Assembly: GCA_019310385.1 (NCBI GenBank)
Contig: JAFDEK010000025.1
Span: 1-41,094, forward strand
Length of the DNA stretch: 41,094 nucleotides
Source: Deltaproteobacteria bacterium
GTDB taxonomy: Bacteria > Myxococcota_A > UBA9160 > UBA4427
Reading direction: 5' to 3'
The position numbers were made by a program, and so were the translations under genes. Shown here in pieces: positions 17,577-28,329 of the stretch; positions within the stretch are counted from its first letter, which is position 1, and each line of letters starts with the position of its first letter. Below the pieces are notes generated by a model. The model worked only from the letters and a program-made list of their open reading frames with translations, was not told where the DNA came from and ran no database searches.

Positions 17577-18680
17577 CTATCGAGTCAGGGCCGCGGCCTT
17601 CCGGGTAAGGGTCGCCTGCGGAAGCTGTTCGAAGCCCGCGCAGGAGATCCAGCGGTGCTCCGCGTAGCCGTCGCGGCGAACTCGTTCCCCGCCGGCCCCA
17701 CAGGCAAACACCCGCAGGCGCAGGCGGATGTGGGTGAAGGCGTGTTCCACCTCGCCCAGCTCTTCGACGCCGTCGATGGTGAGACCGAGGCTCTGGTCCA
17801 CGTGCTCGCGCAGGCTCTGCTCGGGGTCGATGTCAGCACGCAGAGCGTTTCCCGGCAGCTCCCACAGACCGGCCAGCAAGCCGCCCTCGGGCCGTCGCAC
17901 GGCGAGCACCTTCTCCGCTCGCCCTCCCCTTCCTCCCGCTTCGCCTCCGCGCACGATCCACGCCACGCTCGCGCGCGCGTTGCGCACCTTCGTCTTCTTG
18001 CTCTTGATCGGGAGCGCCTCGGCGTCGCCGCGCTTCGCGGCGTTGCAGGAGCGCCGTAGCGTGCACGCGTCGCAGCGCGGAGAGCGCGGTGTGCACACGG
18101 TGGCGCCGAGCTCCATGAGGGCCTGGTTGAGATCCCCGGGCCTGGGCCCATGGGCGAGGCTGCCCGCCAGCTCCCACAGCTCGTCGACGACGGCCTTCGC
18201 GCCTACGTCCTCGCGGATGCCGAAGATGCGTGAGAGTACGCGAACCACGTTGCCGTCGACGACGGGCTCGGGCCGGTCGAAGGCGATGGACGCGAGGGCG
18301 CCCGCGGTGTAGCGACCGATGCCCGGCAGCGCGCGCAGGGCGTCAGCTTGATCAGGCAGGCAGCCGTCGTGCTCGTCGGCGACGATGCGCGCTGCGTCGT
18401 GGAGGTTGCGGGCGCGGGAGTAGTAGCCGAGGCCCGCCCACAGGCCGAAGACGTCTTCGCGGTCGGCGCTCGCCAGGGCGTGGACGTCGGGGAAGCGCTC
18501 GAGGAAGCGCTCGTAGTAGGGGATCACCGTCTCGACGCGGGTCTGCTGCAGCATGGTCTCGGAGATCCAGATCGCGTAGGGGTCGCGGCTGCGGCGCCAG
18601 GGCAGGTCGCGATGATTGGCGTCGTACCAGTCGAGGAGCTTCCCGCGGATCCTCGCGATGCGTCGGCTGTCGCGCGTCAC
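17577..18680 (-). CDS. mutY: Adenine DNA glycosylase MutY
   Basis: 367 aa. It removes A mispaired with 8-oxoG. Start GTG 18680 overlaps the sfsA stop as GTGA. The helix-hairpin-helix glycosylase domain has catalytic Glu41 (ISETMLQQTRV) and Asp142 (PVVDGNVVRVLSR), with LPGIGRYTAGA as hairpin. The [4Fe-4S] motif is C196-x6-C203-x2-C206-x5-C212. A NUDIX-like C-terminal domain (about 240-367; GLLAGLWELPG, FTHIRLRLRVF) recognises 8-oxoG. It is third in the M23-sfsA-mutY unit. Confidence 0.96.
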   Translation of the reverse strand: MTRDSRRIARIRGKLLDWYDANHRDLPWRRSRDPYAIWISETMLQQTRVETVIPYYERFLERFPDVHALASADREDVFGLWAGLGYYSRARNLHDAARIVADEHDGCLPDQADALRALPGIGRYTAGALASIAFDRPEPVVDGNVVRVLSRIFGIREDVGAKAVVDELWELAGSLAHGPRPGDLNQALMELGATVCTPRSPRCDACTLRRSCNAAKRGDAEALPIKSKKTKVRNARASVAWIVRGGEAGGRGGRAEKVLAVRRPEGGLLAGLWELPGNALRADIDPEQSLREHVDQSLGLTIDGVEELGEVEHAFTHIRLRLRVFACGAGGERVRRDGYAEHRWISCAGFEQLPQATLTRKAAALTR

Positions 18681-19414
18681 AGGTCCACGGGTAGCCCGCC
18701 CTCGAGGCGGATCGCTCGCGCGGTCACCCGCGCCCGCACGGCGAGCACTTCGACGCCGCGCTTCGCGGCCGCGCGCAGGGCCTCGCCGTACATGGGATCG
18801 ATGTCGTCGGCGGGCTCGACGCGCTCGCAGTCGCCCCGCTGCACGACGAAGAGCACGGCGGCCCGCGCACCCTCCTCGCAGAGCTTCGCGAGGGTGTCCA
18901 TGTGGCGTCGCCCGCGTGTGGTCACGCTGTCGGGGAAGCGGGCGCGCCTCCCCTCGGCGAGGGTCACGCTCTTGACCTCCACCCAGGCGGGCCGCTCGTC
19001 GCGGCGGTGACCGTCCAGGCGATGCCCGTCGAGGCGACGCCCGTCCAGGCAAAAGTCCAGGCGACTGCCACCGCCGACCGTTACTTCACGTCGCACATGC
19101 GTGTATCCCGCCAGCTCCGGGATCGCGCCCGCCTCCAGCGCCAGCCCCGCGATCTGGTTTGCGCGCTGGGTGTGGAGCCCCACCCAGATGCGCCCCACCC
19201 GGATCATCTCGAGGGTGTGGCGCAGCTTGCGCTTGGGGTTCGTGCTCGTCGAGCAGCGCACCGCGGAGCCGGGCCGCGCGCAGCCCAGCATGCTGCCCGG
19301 GTTCGGGCAGTGCACGGTGTGCAGGGTGCCATCGGGGGCCTCGACGTCGGCGAGGAAGCGCTTGTAGCGCCGCACCAGGGTGCCGGCGAGATCCGTGCGT
19401 AGCGCGAGGGTCAC
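18677..19414 (-). CDS. sfsA: Sugar fermentation stimulation protein SfsA family
   Basis: 245 aa from GTG 19414, which overlaps the stop of the M23 gene as GTGA. Family blocks are LVRRYKRFLADV, HCPNPGSMLG, PKRKLRHTLEMI, THVRREVTVGGGSRLDFCL, AWVEVKSVTLAE, FPDSVTTRGRRHMDTL, and VLFVVQRGD. A short repetitive insert (GRRLDGHRLDGHRRDER), encoded by near-repeats of a 15-bp unit, interrupts the usual link between the DF.L and WVEVK strands. The biochemical role of SfsA is not settled; nucleic-acid binding and nuclease-like folds have been suggested. Confidence 0.93.
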   Translation of the reverse strand: MTLALRTDLAGTLVRRYKRFLADVEAPDGTLHTVHCPNPGSMLGCARPGSAVRCSTSTNPKRKLRHTLEMIRVGRIWVGLHTQRANQIAGLALEAGAIPELAGYTHVRREVTVGGGSRLDFCLDGRRLDGHRLDGHRRDERPAWVEVKSVTLAEGRRARFPDSVTTRGRRHMDTLAKLCEEGARAAVLFVVQRGDCERVEPADDIDPMYGEALRAAAKRGVEVLAVRARVTARAIRLEGGLPVDL

Positions 19415-20769
19415 GGAGCCGATGGCGCGAGCCTCACTTCCACGTGGCTCTTCACCCAGCGCGGATCCCACCATTCGAGGGGATCCACGTAGGTGTCGCC
19501 CACGAGGATGGCGAAGTGGAGGTGGTCGCCGCCGGCGAGCCCCGTCGCGCCCGAGCGGCCCAGCTCCTGCTTCTTCTGGACCTGTTCGCCCGCGGTGACT
19601 TCGAGCTGGGAGAGGTGTCCGTAGAGGGTCACGAGCCCCAGGCCGTGGTCGATGAGGACGCAATTGCCGTAGATCCCGAGATCGCCGGCGAAGAGGACCA
19701 CGCCGGTGCCGGAGGCGGTGATGGGCGCGAACGCGTTCGAAGCGAGGTCGAAGCCGAAGTGGGTCGCCTGGGAGACCTCTTTGCCGTTCACCACGTAGGT
19801 CCGGTGCTCGGCGAAGCGGCTCGTCACCTTGGAGTTGCGCAGCTGCTCGAAGGCGCCGGACCAGAGGCGCTGGTCGCTGCTGGCCGCGACGATCTCGCGT
19901 ATCTGCTTTTCATTCCTTGCGCGAACCTCGCTGTTGATCTGCTGGAAGGCGGCGACGCGGTCTCCGGGGTCGACGCCTACGGAGACCGCGAGATCGGGGA
20001 TCACGTCCTCGAGGAAGCGCGAAGAGAGCCGGATGGGATCGTTGCTGAAATTGCGCTCGGAGATCCGGGCCGGGAAGCGCGCGCGGCTCGTGTTGCCGGC
20101 GGCGTCGGTCGCGACCACACGCACGGGCGGTGAGGCGGGGGCATCGACGGGAATCGCAAAGAGGGCGAAGCGCCGGCCCTCGGACGGGGCCGAGCCCGGC
20201 ATCGGGTAGCCGCGGAAGAAGGTCTCGCCCACCATGACGCCATCACTGCCGCTCGCCTCGTCGACCCGGTACGCCGCTGCGCCCGAGCCGCCGCGGTACA
20301 CGTAGGTGAGCCCGCTCTCGACCGCGATGCGGGGCGCCACCGTGTCGACCTGCAGCGGGATGCTGAGCTCGCTGCGATTGCCCCGACCGGCGTCGCGCCA
20401 GGACCAGTCGCGGACGCTGAGGACGAGGGTGGCGGCGCCGTCGGGAATCCCCAGGCCATCGGCCTGGATCGGGATCTCGATTTCCTCGCGCTGGGTGTTG
20501 AGGCCCGTCGCGCCCAGGTGGTCGCCGGCGAACTGCTGCTCGACGACGGTCTTGCCGCCGCCGCCGTGGCGAATCCGCAGCTCGAAGCTGCGCAAGCCCG
20601 CGCCGGCATCGCTCAGGACGAGGGAGAGCGTGCCTCCTTCGCTCCCCACCAACACCTCGGCGGGCGCCTCGATCTCGGGCGGCGTGCCCTCGAGATGCGG
20701 CCACGCAAGCACTCCGCCCACCACCACTGCGGCAATCAGGGCGAGCAGGATCCAAGCCCGCATCGTCAC
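19411..20769 (-). CDS. M23-family peptidoglycan endopeptidase, membrane-anchored
   Basis: 452 aa from GTG 20769 (AAGGGGGG 6 nt upstream). An N-terminal helix (ILLALIAAVVVGGVLAW) anchors or exports it. An Ig-like extracellular region runs to about 300, and the LytM/M23 zinc domain to about 440. Zinc-site residues are in HFGFDLAS (His, Asp) and GGDHLHFAIL (HxH), with YGNCVLIDHGLGLVTLYGHL between. It probably cleaves cell-wall cross-links. The 10-bp repeat x4 lies just upstream. Confidence 0.92.
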   Translation of the reverse strand: MTMRAWILLALIAAVVVGGVLAWPHLEGTPPEIEAPAEVLVGSEGGTLSLVLSDAGAGLRSFELRIRHGGGGKTVVEQQFAGDHLGATGLNTQREEIEIPIQADGLGIPDGAATLVLSVRDWSWRDAGRGNRSELSIPLQVDTVAPRIAVESGLTYVYRGGSGAAAYRVDEASGSDGVMVGETFFRGYPMPGSAPSEGRRFALFAIPVDAPASPPVRVVATDAAGNTSRARFPARISERNFSNDPIRLSSRFLEDVIPDLAVSVGVDPGDRVAAFQQINSEVRARNEKQIREIVAASSDQRLWSGAFEQLRNSKVTSRFAEHRTYVVNGKEVSQATHFGFDLASNAFAPITASGTGVVLFAGDLGIYGNCVLIDHGLGLVTLYGHLSQLEVTAGEQVQKKQELGRSGATGLAGGDHLHFAILVGDTYVDPLEWWDPRWVKSHVEVRLAPSAP

Positions 20770-20782
20770 GACGTACCCCCCT

Positions 20783-20822
20783 TGTCGGTCTCTGTAGGTC
20801 TCTATCGGTCTCGGTCGGTCTC
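20783..20822. repeat. 10-bp tandem repeat x4 in the leader of the M23 gene
   Basis: TGTCGGTCTC-like units sit at 20783, 20793, 20803 and 20813. On the minus strand this is GAGACCGAYA repeated just before the AAGGGGGG ribosome site. Copies differ at 1-3 positions. Confidence 0.85.
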
Positions 20823-20930
20823 GCGGGCCTTCCGGTCGTGTGTCAGCCCGCGCGCGGCAGTCTAGCAGGCCACCTCTGCGGGCTTGCTAGACTGCCGTCC
20901 CTCGATTTGCAGACCCCGGAACGGAGCTTC

Positions 20931-21517
20931 ATGTTCGCATTCTCCCGCATCATCGTGGTTCGCCACGGCGAGACCGAGGGCCAGTCGAGCATCCGCTACC
21001 ACGGCATCACCGACGTCCCGCTCTCCGACGAGGGCCGAGAGCAGATCCGCCACCTCGCCAGCACCCTGCCCGCCGAGGGCTACGACGTGGTGGTGTCGAG
21101 TCCCTTGCGGCGCGCACTCGAGACCGCGGAGATCATCGCGCCCAGCTCTCCCGTGCGGGTCGAGCCCGCCTTCCGGGAGATCGACTTCGGGCGCTGGGAG
21201 GGGCTCACCGCCGAGGAGATCGAGGCGCGCGACCCCGAGCTCTTCCGCGAGTGGCGGACGCGGGGCACCGAGTTCGACTTCCCGGAAGGCGAGCCCCGCG
21301 CCGCCTTCCGCGCCCGGGTGCGCGAGGGCATCGACGCGCTGGTCGCCGACGGCGCGCACGAGGGCGACTCCGCACTCATCGCCGCCCACAAGGGAGTCTT
21401 CCGAACCATCGTGGAGCGCCTTACCCGCGAGTCCATCGACGACGTCAGCTATCCGCCTCTCGGCAGCGCCGCGCTCCTCGTCCGGAGCGACGGTCGCTGG
21501 CGCGTGGAACGCGAGGG

Positions 21518-21521
<4 letters not shown>
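20931..21521 (+). CDS. Histidine phosphatase family protein (phosphoglycerate-mutase-like)
   Basis: 196 aa from ATG 20931 with ACGGAG upstream. The catalytic motif [11 protein letters not shown] is at the N-terminus, followed by [30 protein letters not shown] and the second His in [14 protein letters not shown]. The shape is that of alpha-ribazole phosphatase/GpmB-like enzymes; the substrate cannot be assigned. Its TAG overlaps the acs TAG in a shared CTAG (convergent). Confidence 0.9.
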
Positions 21522-23473
<1,952 letters not shown>

Positions 23474-23601
23474 GTCGGGGGGAACTCCTGTTTCGCTGCT
23501 CGTGGGTTGGTGGGCCGGGGGCTGCTCCTGGGCTGCTCCTGCTCCTGGTGCTGGGCCGGGTGTGTGACTTCGCGCGGCCGCCGGCCGCCAGCGCGCTCTC
23601 G

Positions 23602-24891
23602 CTAACGCATCCACTCCTCGACTTCGCCGGGCTTCTTCGGGATGTCGCTGTTCAGGTTCTCGCATCCGTCGGCGGTCACGATGACGTCGTCTTCGATCCG
23701 CACCCCGATGCCGCGCAGTGACTCGGGGGCTTTCTCGTTTTCCTTCGCGATGTAGATGCCGGGCTCGACGGTAAACGCCATACCGGGTTCGAGGGGCCGC
23801 GGCTCGCTATCCAGGGTGTAGCGGCCCACGTCGTGCACATCGAGGCCCAGCCAGTGACTGGTCCCGTGCATGTAGTAGTCGCGGTAGGACTCGTTCTCCA
23901 CGATGTCGTCGACGGTTCCTTCGAGTAGCTGGAGACTCACCAGACCTTCGATGATGCGGCGCAGGGCCGCGTCGTGAATCTCGGGGAGGGTTGCGCCCGG
24001 GCGGCAGGCCGCGAGGGCGGCCTCCTGGGCGGCGAGCACTACCTCGTAGACCGCGCGGCCGGCGCCGCGGTATTGGCCGCCGATGGGATAGGTGCGGGTG
24101 ACGTCCGACGCGTAGCCGCCGAGCTCGGCGCCGGCGTCGATGAGGACCAGCTCTCCCTCGGCCAGGGGCTGGTCGTTGGTGATGTAGTGGAGAACCGCGG
24201 CGTTGGCGCCACCCCCCACGATGGGGCTGTAGGCGGGGCCGCTGGCGCCCCGGCGGCGAAAGGCGTGGCAGAGGGCGGCCTCGAGCTCGTACTCGTAGCG
24301 GCCGGGCTGGGCGAGCTGCGCGGCGTCGCGGTGGGCCTCGCGGGAGATCCCCGCGGCCTCGCGCATGATCGCGACCTCTTCCTCCTCCTTGAATAGACGC
24401 ATCTCGTGGAGGATCGAACGCGGGTCCACGATCTCGGACGCCGGATCACATCCTTGCCGGCTGCGCAGTCGCATCTCCTCGAGGGCGGCGAGCAGCCTCG
24501 CGTCGATGTCCCCGCGGCGGCCCAGAAGGTGGTAGATGCGTCTCGCCTTCTCGAAGAGCTTCGGGATGGCGTCGAGGAGCTCGTCCACCGGCCGGGCCTC
24601 GTCGGCGCCGTGATCCGCGACGGCGCCCTCGACCCCCGGCCGGTAGCCGTTCCAGATCTCGGCGCTCTTGTCCCGTGGCTGGACGAAGAGGGTGAAGGGC
24701 GCTCCGTCGTCGTTGCGCAGTAGCGCGACCGCACCGGGGTGGCCGAAGCCCGTCAGGTACCAGAAGTCGCTGTCCTGGCGGAAGGGGTAGTGGGTGTCGC
24801 CCGAGCGCTGCACCGAGCTGCTGCCGATGAGGAGCGCGACGGAACCCGGCCCCATGGCGCGCATGAATTGCTGGCGGCGTCTCGCGAACAC
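23602..24891 (-). CDS. pepP: Xaa-Pro aminopeptidase (M24B, PepP-like)
   Basis: 429 aa. An N-terminal AMP_N domain ([28 protein letters not shown]) precedes a pita-bread M24 domain. Metal ligands are in [21 protein letters not shown] (two Asp), [15 protein letters not shown] (His), FTVEPGIYI (Glu) and IGVRIEDDV (Glu). It removes N-terminal residues ahead of proline. The gene begins 9 bp after the stop of the secreted-protein gene upstream, so they are probably co-transcribed. Confidence 0.95.
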   Translation of the reverse strand: MFARRRQQFMRAMGPGSVALLIGSSSVQRSGDTHYPFRQDSDFWYLTGFGHPGAVALLRNDDGAPFTLFVQPRDKSAEIWNGYRPGVEGAVADHGADEARPVDELLDAIPKLFEKARRIYHLLGRRGDIDARLLAALEEMRLRSRQGCDPASEIVDPRSILHEMRLFKEEEEVAIMREAAGISREAHRDAAQLAQPGRYEYELEAALCHAFRRRGASGPAYSPIVGGGANAAVLHYITNDQPLAEGELVLIDAGAELGGYASDVTRTYPIGGQYRGAGRAVYEVVLAAQEAALAACRPGATLPEIHDAALRRIIEGLVSLQLLEGTVDDIVENESYRDYYMHGTSHWLGLDVHDVGRYTLDSEPRPLEPGMAFTVEPGIYIAKENEKAPESLRGIGVRIEDDVIVTADGCENLNSDIPKKPGEVEEWMR

Positions 24892-24900
24892 TCGCGCAGT

Positions 24901-26256
24901 CTATCGCAGCCGCTCTCGGCCGGAGTCGCTTCTTCGCGGCGTCTCGAGCCTTTTCCCGGCGCTGGGTTGCGGGGCGGCGGGGCCCGGGGCGAGGGCCGAA
25001 GCGGAGCCGCAGACGACACTCACCCGGCCGCAGTAGGTTGCGCAGATCCGGTCACCAGCGAGGTAGGCCGCGTAGTAGAGTCCACCCGGCTCGTAAGCGG
25101 GCAGCCGCAGCGAGCGCAGGGTAATGGCTTCCGCTTCGGCGCCCTCCCCACCCGGTCCACTCTGCACGCCCGCTCTTTCGCGTTCGAGGACGTGAACGTG
25201 GCCGCCCCAGCGTGTCAGGATGACACGCCCCTGGTCGTCGACCGCGAGGGTCTGGGCAAAGTCGAGGTGCCGGGAGTAGTTGTCGTCGACCACCACGCGG
25301 CGGGCCAGCTCGAGACCGCGGCGCGGATCGCCCTCGCGCAGCCCGGGCGTGAGGACGGCGACCGAGAGGCGTGCCCCCTCGGCCAGTGCGAGGTACCCCA
25401 CCCCGTCGGCGCCGAAGGCCATGGCCTGGATCTCCACCGCGTCGAAGCGGGCCCGCTCGCGACCGGCGGCATCCATCACCAGGGTCGGGTGACCCGCGGC
25501 GCCCCAGGACCCGCCCGGTCCCCGGGCCGACTTCTCGCCTGCGTGGTCTCGCGCGGGAAGCAGGTCGCTATTGACCCAGATGTCGCCGCGGATCGGATCG
25601 AGCGCCGCGCTCTTGGCGGCCAGCTGAAAGCCGGGCGTCGACGACACCAGAACGTGCTCCGCGAGGATCCCGCCCTCGCTGTCGAGCAGCACGAGCGAGC
25701 CGGCCCCGCCCTCCGCGTCGGCATAGCGGGTCGCGAGGACCGCTCCCCCGGGCCCCGGCGCGAGCTCGTTGAGCCCGGTTCCGGCATCCCCGAAGTGCAC
25801 CACCCGCTCGTTGGCCGGGTCCACGTAGCCACCCCTCTCGAAGAAGGTGGTGAAGTAGATGCGGCCGTTGGCGTGACGCAGGACGTCCCAGACTCCCGAC
25901 CGGGCGCCCGGCGCGCCCGCGTCCAGGGACGGGAGGAAGGCCTCGCGTCCCAGGTCGAATCGCCCGATGGGACGCGGCCCCTCGAGTGCGAAATCGCGAG
26001 CCGGATCGGCGCCGTCGCTGCTGCGAAAGCCCCACCAGAAGGCAGCCTGGCCGAAGTAGATCACGTCGCCGTCGCGATCCGCGAACCAGGCGCAGTAGGT
26101 CTCGGCGCTGCTCGGCGCCGGTGCCTCGTGGCGCACGAAGGACGTCGATTCCGCGTTGGAGCTTGCGTTGGAGCCTGCGACCTCCGCAGCGCCCGGCCGC
26201 GCGAACACCCAGGCAGACGCCAATGCGAAGGACAGCCAATAGCCGAACCGCCACAT
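24901..26256 (-). CDS. Secreted protein of unknown function, probable beta-propeller
   Basis: 451 aa from ATG 26256 with GAGGTG about 9 nt upstream. A Sec signal (MWRFGYWLSFALASAWVFARPGAA in outline) is cut near residue 24. The rest has repeated short blocks with the pattern xxDxxGxIxxxxW/F, for example WFADRDGDVIYFGQ, VLRHANGRIYFTTF, LDPIRGDIWVNS, FGADGVGYLALAEG and VDDQGRVILTRWGG. These suggest NHL- or SMP-30-like propeller blades. A Cys pair (ICATYCGRVSVVC) is near the C-terminus. I do not recognise the family. It is first in a cluster with pepP and acs. Confidence 0.7.
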   Translation of the reverse strand: MWRFGYWLSFALASAWVFARPGAAEVAGSNASSNAESTSFVRHEAPAPSSAETYCAWFADRDGDVIYFGQAAFWWGFRSSDGADPARDFALEGPRPIGRFDLGREAFLPSLDAGAPGARSGVWDVLRHANGRIYFTTFFERGGYVDPANERVVHFGDAGTGLNELAPGPGGAVLATRYADAEGGAGSLVLLDSEGGILAEHVLVSSTPGFQLAAKSAALDPIRGDIWVNSDLLPARDHAGEKSARGPGGSWGAAGHPTLVMDAAGRERARFDAVEIQAMAFGADGVGYLALAEGARLSVAVLTPGLREGDPRRGLELARRVVVDDNYSRHLDFAQTLAVDDQGRVILTRWGGHVHVLERERAGVQSGPGGEGAEAEAITLRSLRLPAYEPGGLYYAAYLAGDRICATYCGRVSVVCGSASALAPGPAAPQPSAGKRLETPRRSDSGRERLR

Positions 26257-26774
26257 TGGGATGCACCTCTCTGACGCGCCGCGCCATTTCGTTGCGCTAA
26301 CGACAGGTCGCCGAAACTGTGTGGTTTTTCGAGACGACCCGCCATCGCTGAGGTCGGTGGCCTCGCATGGTGTCCAAGAGCGCCACATTTCATTGCACCT
26401 TACGCATGCCCGAGCAGCCGATAGGAAGAACAATAACTGTAATCGAAACGGCGACTTGCAGCTTTCTTGCAGTCATTCCCTGGAGTTGGCACGTCTCCTG
26501 CTACAGCCTAGAGATGTGCGATCTGTTCTGGTCGCCTCGAGTGTCAACGGGCGCGTTCATTCGAGGCGAACCAGACCCTGGCTGCAGGCATATACCGAGG
26601 CGCTTTCCCCCAGAACTGCACCCCGCCAATGCCTCGCCGATACGGGTCGCAGATCGCCTGACAGCCTCCCGGCTGAACGCATCCAGCCGGGGGGCTCGTC
26701 GGAGCCTGGGGCCGAGCCGATTCAGTAGCGGCTCACCCAGGCTCACTTCCCAGATTGCTCGTTTCGAGCACCGG

Positions 26775-26808
26775 ATCCCGGGTTCCCAGCTCACTGGGCA
26801 CCCGGGAT
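26775..26808 (-). terminator. Long GC hairpin downstream of rnd, possible terminator
   Basis: ATCCCGGGT...ACCCGGGAT (9 bp), one mismatch, then CCCAG-CTCA-CTGGG. It lies about 95 nt past the rnd stop on the minus strand. No U run follows, so it may act with Rho or only stabilise the 3' end. Confidence 0.4.
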
Positions 26809-26820
26809 TCCTGTTTCTGG

Positions 26821-26892
26821 GGTTCAGTGCTTCAGGCTGGGTCAGTGCTTCAGGCTGGGTCAGTGCTTCAGGGTAGGTCAGTGGGTCAGGGC
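26821..26892. repeat. 18-bp tandem repeat x4 at the rnd 3' end
   Basis: GGGTCAGTGCTTCAGGCT-type units sit at 26821, 26839, 26857 and 26875. The last is degenerate. On the minus strand the unit contains CCTGAAGC, the same octamer that holds the rnd stop (TCCTGAAGC) at 26903, plus a second TGA. Confidence 0.92.
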
Positions 26893-26902
26893 TGGAGGGG
26901 CT

Positions 26903-28093
26903 TCAGGACCTGCGCCGGCGGGTCTTCGCGGGCTGCTCGGCCTCGGGCGCCTCGGGGCCTCCGAGCGCGGCCGCGACCTCGTCACCGAACTCCCGCACGA
27001 ACCATCCCTTGAGTTCGGGGAGCTCTTCGAGATCGGCGCCGCTGTCGGGATTGCGCCAGGCGATGGACTCGAGGGCGGCATTGGGGCACAGGACACCGGG
27101 GTCCATCTTCAGCTCCGACGCCTTGCCGCTGCGCCAGTGCTTGAGCTGGGTCAGGCGGCGATCCGCGCGCCGGTCCATGCGGCGCCGGCCGTTGCCCTCG
27201 GACTTGGGGATCGGGCCGTGGGACTCTTTCTGGCCCTTCTTGACGGCCGCAATGATCTCGGCGCCCATACGCCGGATGATGAGGTCCGATACACCCTTGA
27301 TGCGTGCAAGGTCCTCTGCCTTCGTGGGCTTCGCCTCGGTGATCTCGAGCAGGGTGCGGTTGCCCAGCACCTTGAAGGGCGGGCGGTCCACCTCCCGGGC
27401 GCGCGCGTCGCGTACCAGGTAGAGCTGGTGGAGCACGCCCAGGCTGTCGGGATCGAGCTTTCGCGCGCCCTTGATGCGCAGGTAGCCCTGCTTGTCGAAG
27501 CCGCGGTCGGTCCATTCGCGCTGCACGAGGGTGGCGAAGTCCTGTTCGGCCCACTCGAGCCGCCCGGCCTTCTTGAGCTCCTTCTTGAGCGACTTGGCCA
27601 GTCGAATCAAGTAGAGCACGTCTCCCACCGCGTAGGCGAGCTGCTTCTCGGTAAGTGGGCGGCGCGACCAGTCGGAGCGCTGCTCGTCCTTCGGGATCTT
27701 GAGGCCGAAGTGATGCTCGATCAGCGCGGCCAGGCCGATGGCGGAGTAGCCGAGCAGCTGGGAGCTCACCATGGTGTCGAAGAGATTCGCAAAGGTGAAG
27801 CCGCAGTCACGCTTCAGCACGAAGATGTCGTACTCGGCGGCGTGGAATACAACGCAGACGTCGGGCGAAGAGAAGACCGGGCCGAGCGGCGCGAGCTCGG
27901 CGGGCCCACCGAGGGCGAGGGGGTCGATCACGTAGGCGTTTCGCTTGGTCGCAACCTGGACCAGGCAGGTCTTGTCGAAGTAGTGGTAGAAGCTGTCGGC
28001 CTCGGTATCGACGGCGACGATCTCTTCTTTCGCCAGCTCTTTGGCGAGCTCCTCGAGGCGGGACTGACTGTCGATCATTTCATAGTCAGCCAT
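26903..28093 (-). CDS. rnd: Ribonuclease D
   Basis: A 3'-5' exoribonuclease for tRNA and stable RNA maturation. 396 aa; GAGG 7-8 nt before ATG 28093. The DEDDy exonuclease domain has VAVDTEADSF (D29, E31), VFHAAEYDIFVL and YAVGDVLYLIRL (Tyr and Asp of ExoIII). An HRDC domain follows (about 205-285: VLHQLYLVRDARAREVDRPP). The C-terminus (after about 370) is Ala/Glu then Arg-rich (KTRRRRS). It is divergent from the FIST gene. Confidence 0.95.
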   Translation of the reverse strand: MADYEMIDSQSRLEELAKELAKEEIVAVDTEADSFYHYFDKTCLVQVATKRNAYVIDPLALGGPAELAPLGPVFSSPDVCVVFHAAEYDIFVLKRDCGFTFANLFDTMVSSQLLGYSAIGLAALIEHHFGLKIPKDEQRSDWSRRPLTEKQLAYAVGDVLYLIRLAKSLKKELKKAGRLEWAEQDFATLVQREWTDRGFDKQGYLRIKGARKLDPDSLGVLHQLYLVRDARAREVDRPPFKVLGNRTLLEITEAKPTKAEDLARIKGVSDLIIRRMGAEIIAAVKKGQKESHGPIPKSEGNGRRRMDRRADRRLTQLKHWRSGKASELKMDPGVLCPNAALESIAWRNPDSGADLEELPELKGWFVREFGDEVAAALGGPEAPEAEQPAKTRRRRS

Positions 28094-28329
28094 TCCGAAC
28101 CTCTAGCTCGCTTGCTATCTCGGGGCCGACGGGCGGCAAATACGACTACTCCCCGCGTGTTGGCCACTCGGACAAGGTGCCGAGTTGGCAAAACGCTCGA
28201 ATGGGCGACTGCATGGGGGGAGGGTGATTGTACCGCCGGGGGCACTGGAAACCGTGCCCATCCTAGCCGACCCCCGCCAGCAGGGAAAGCGCGGCCCGTC
28301 GGGGGCGGGGAATCGCGTACCTTGCGGCG

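Larger units (their letters stand above)
26257..26902. other. Gene-free region between rnd and the secreted-protein gene
   Basis: 646 bp. Open frames here have no ribosome site and no family-like translation. The 26410-26475 part is comparatively AT-rich and may hold the promoter of the minus-strand secreted-protein gene; TTGCAG occurs twice (26456, 26467). Near rnd lie a strong hairpin (26775-26808) and an 18-bp tandem array (26821-26892). Confidence 0.55.

Noticed and set aside
26261..26728. Open frame of 155 codons on the plus strand in the rnd-proximal gap
   Set aside because: No ribosome site, no family resemblance, and Arg/Ser/Pro-rich composition typical of chance frames in GC-rich DNA.
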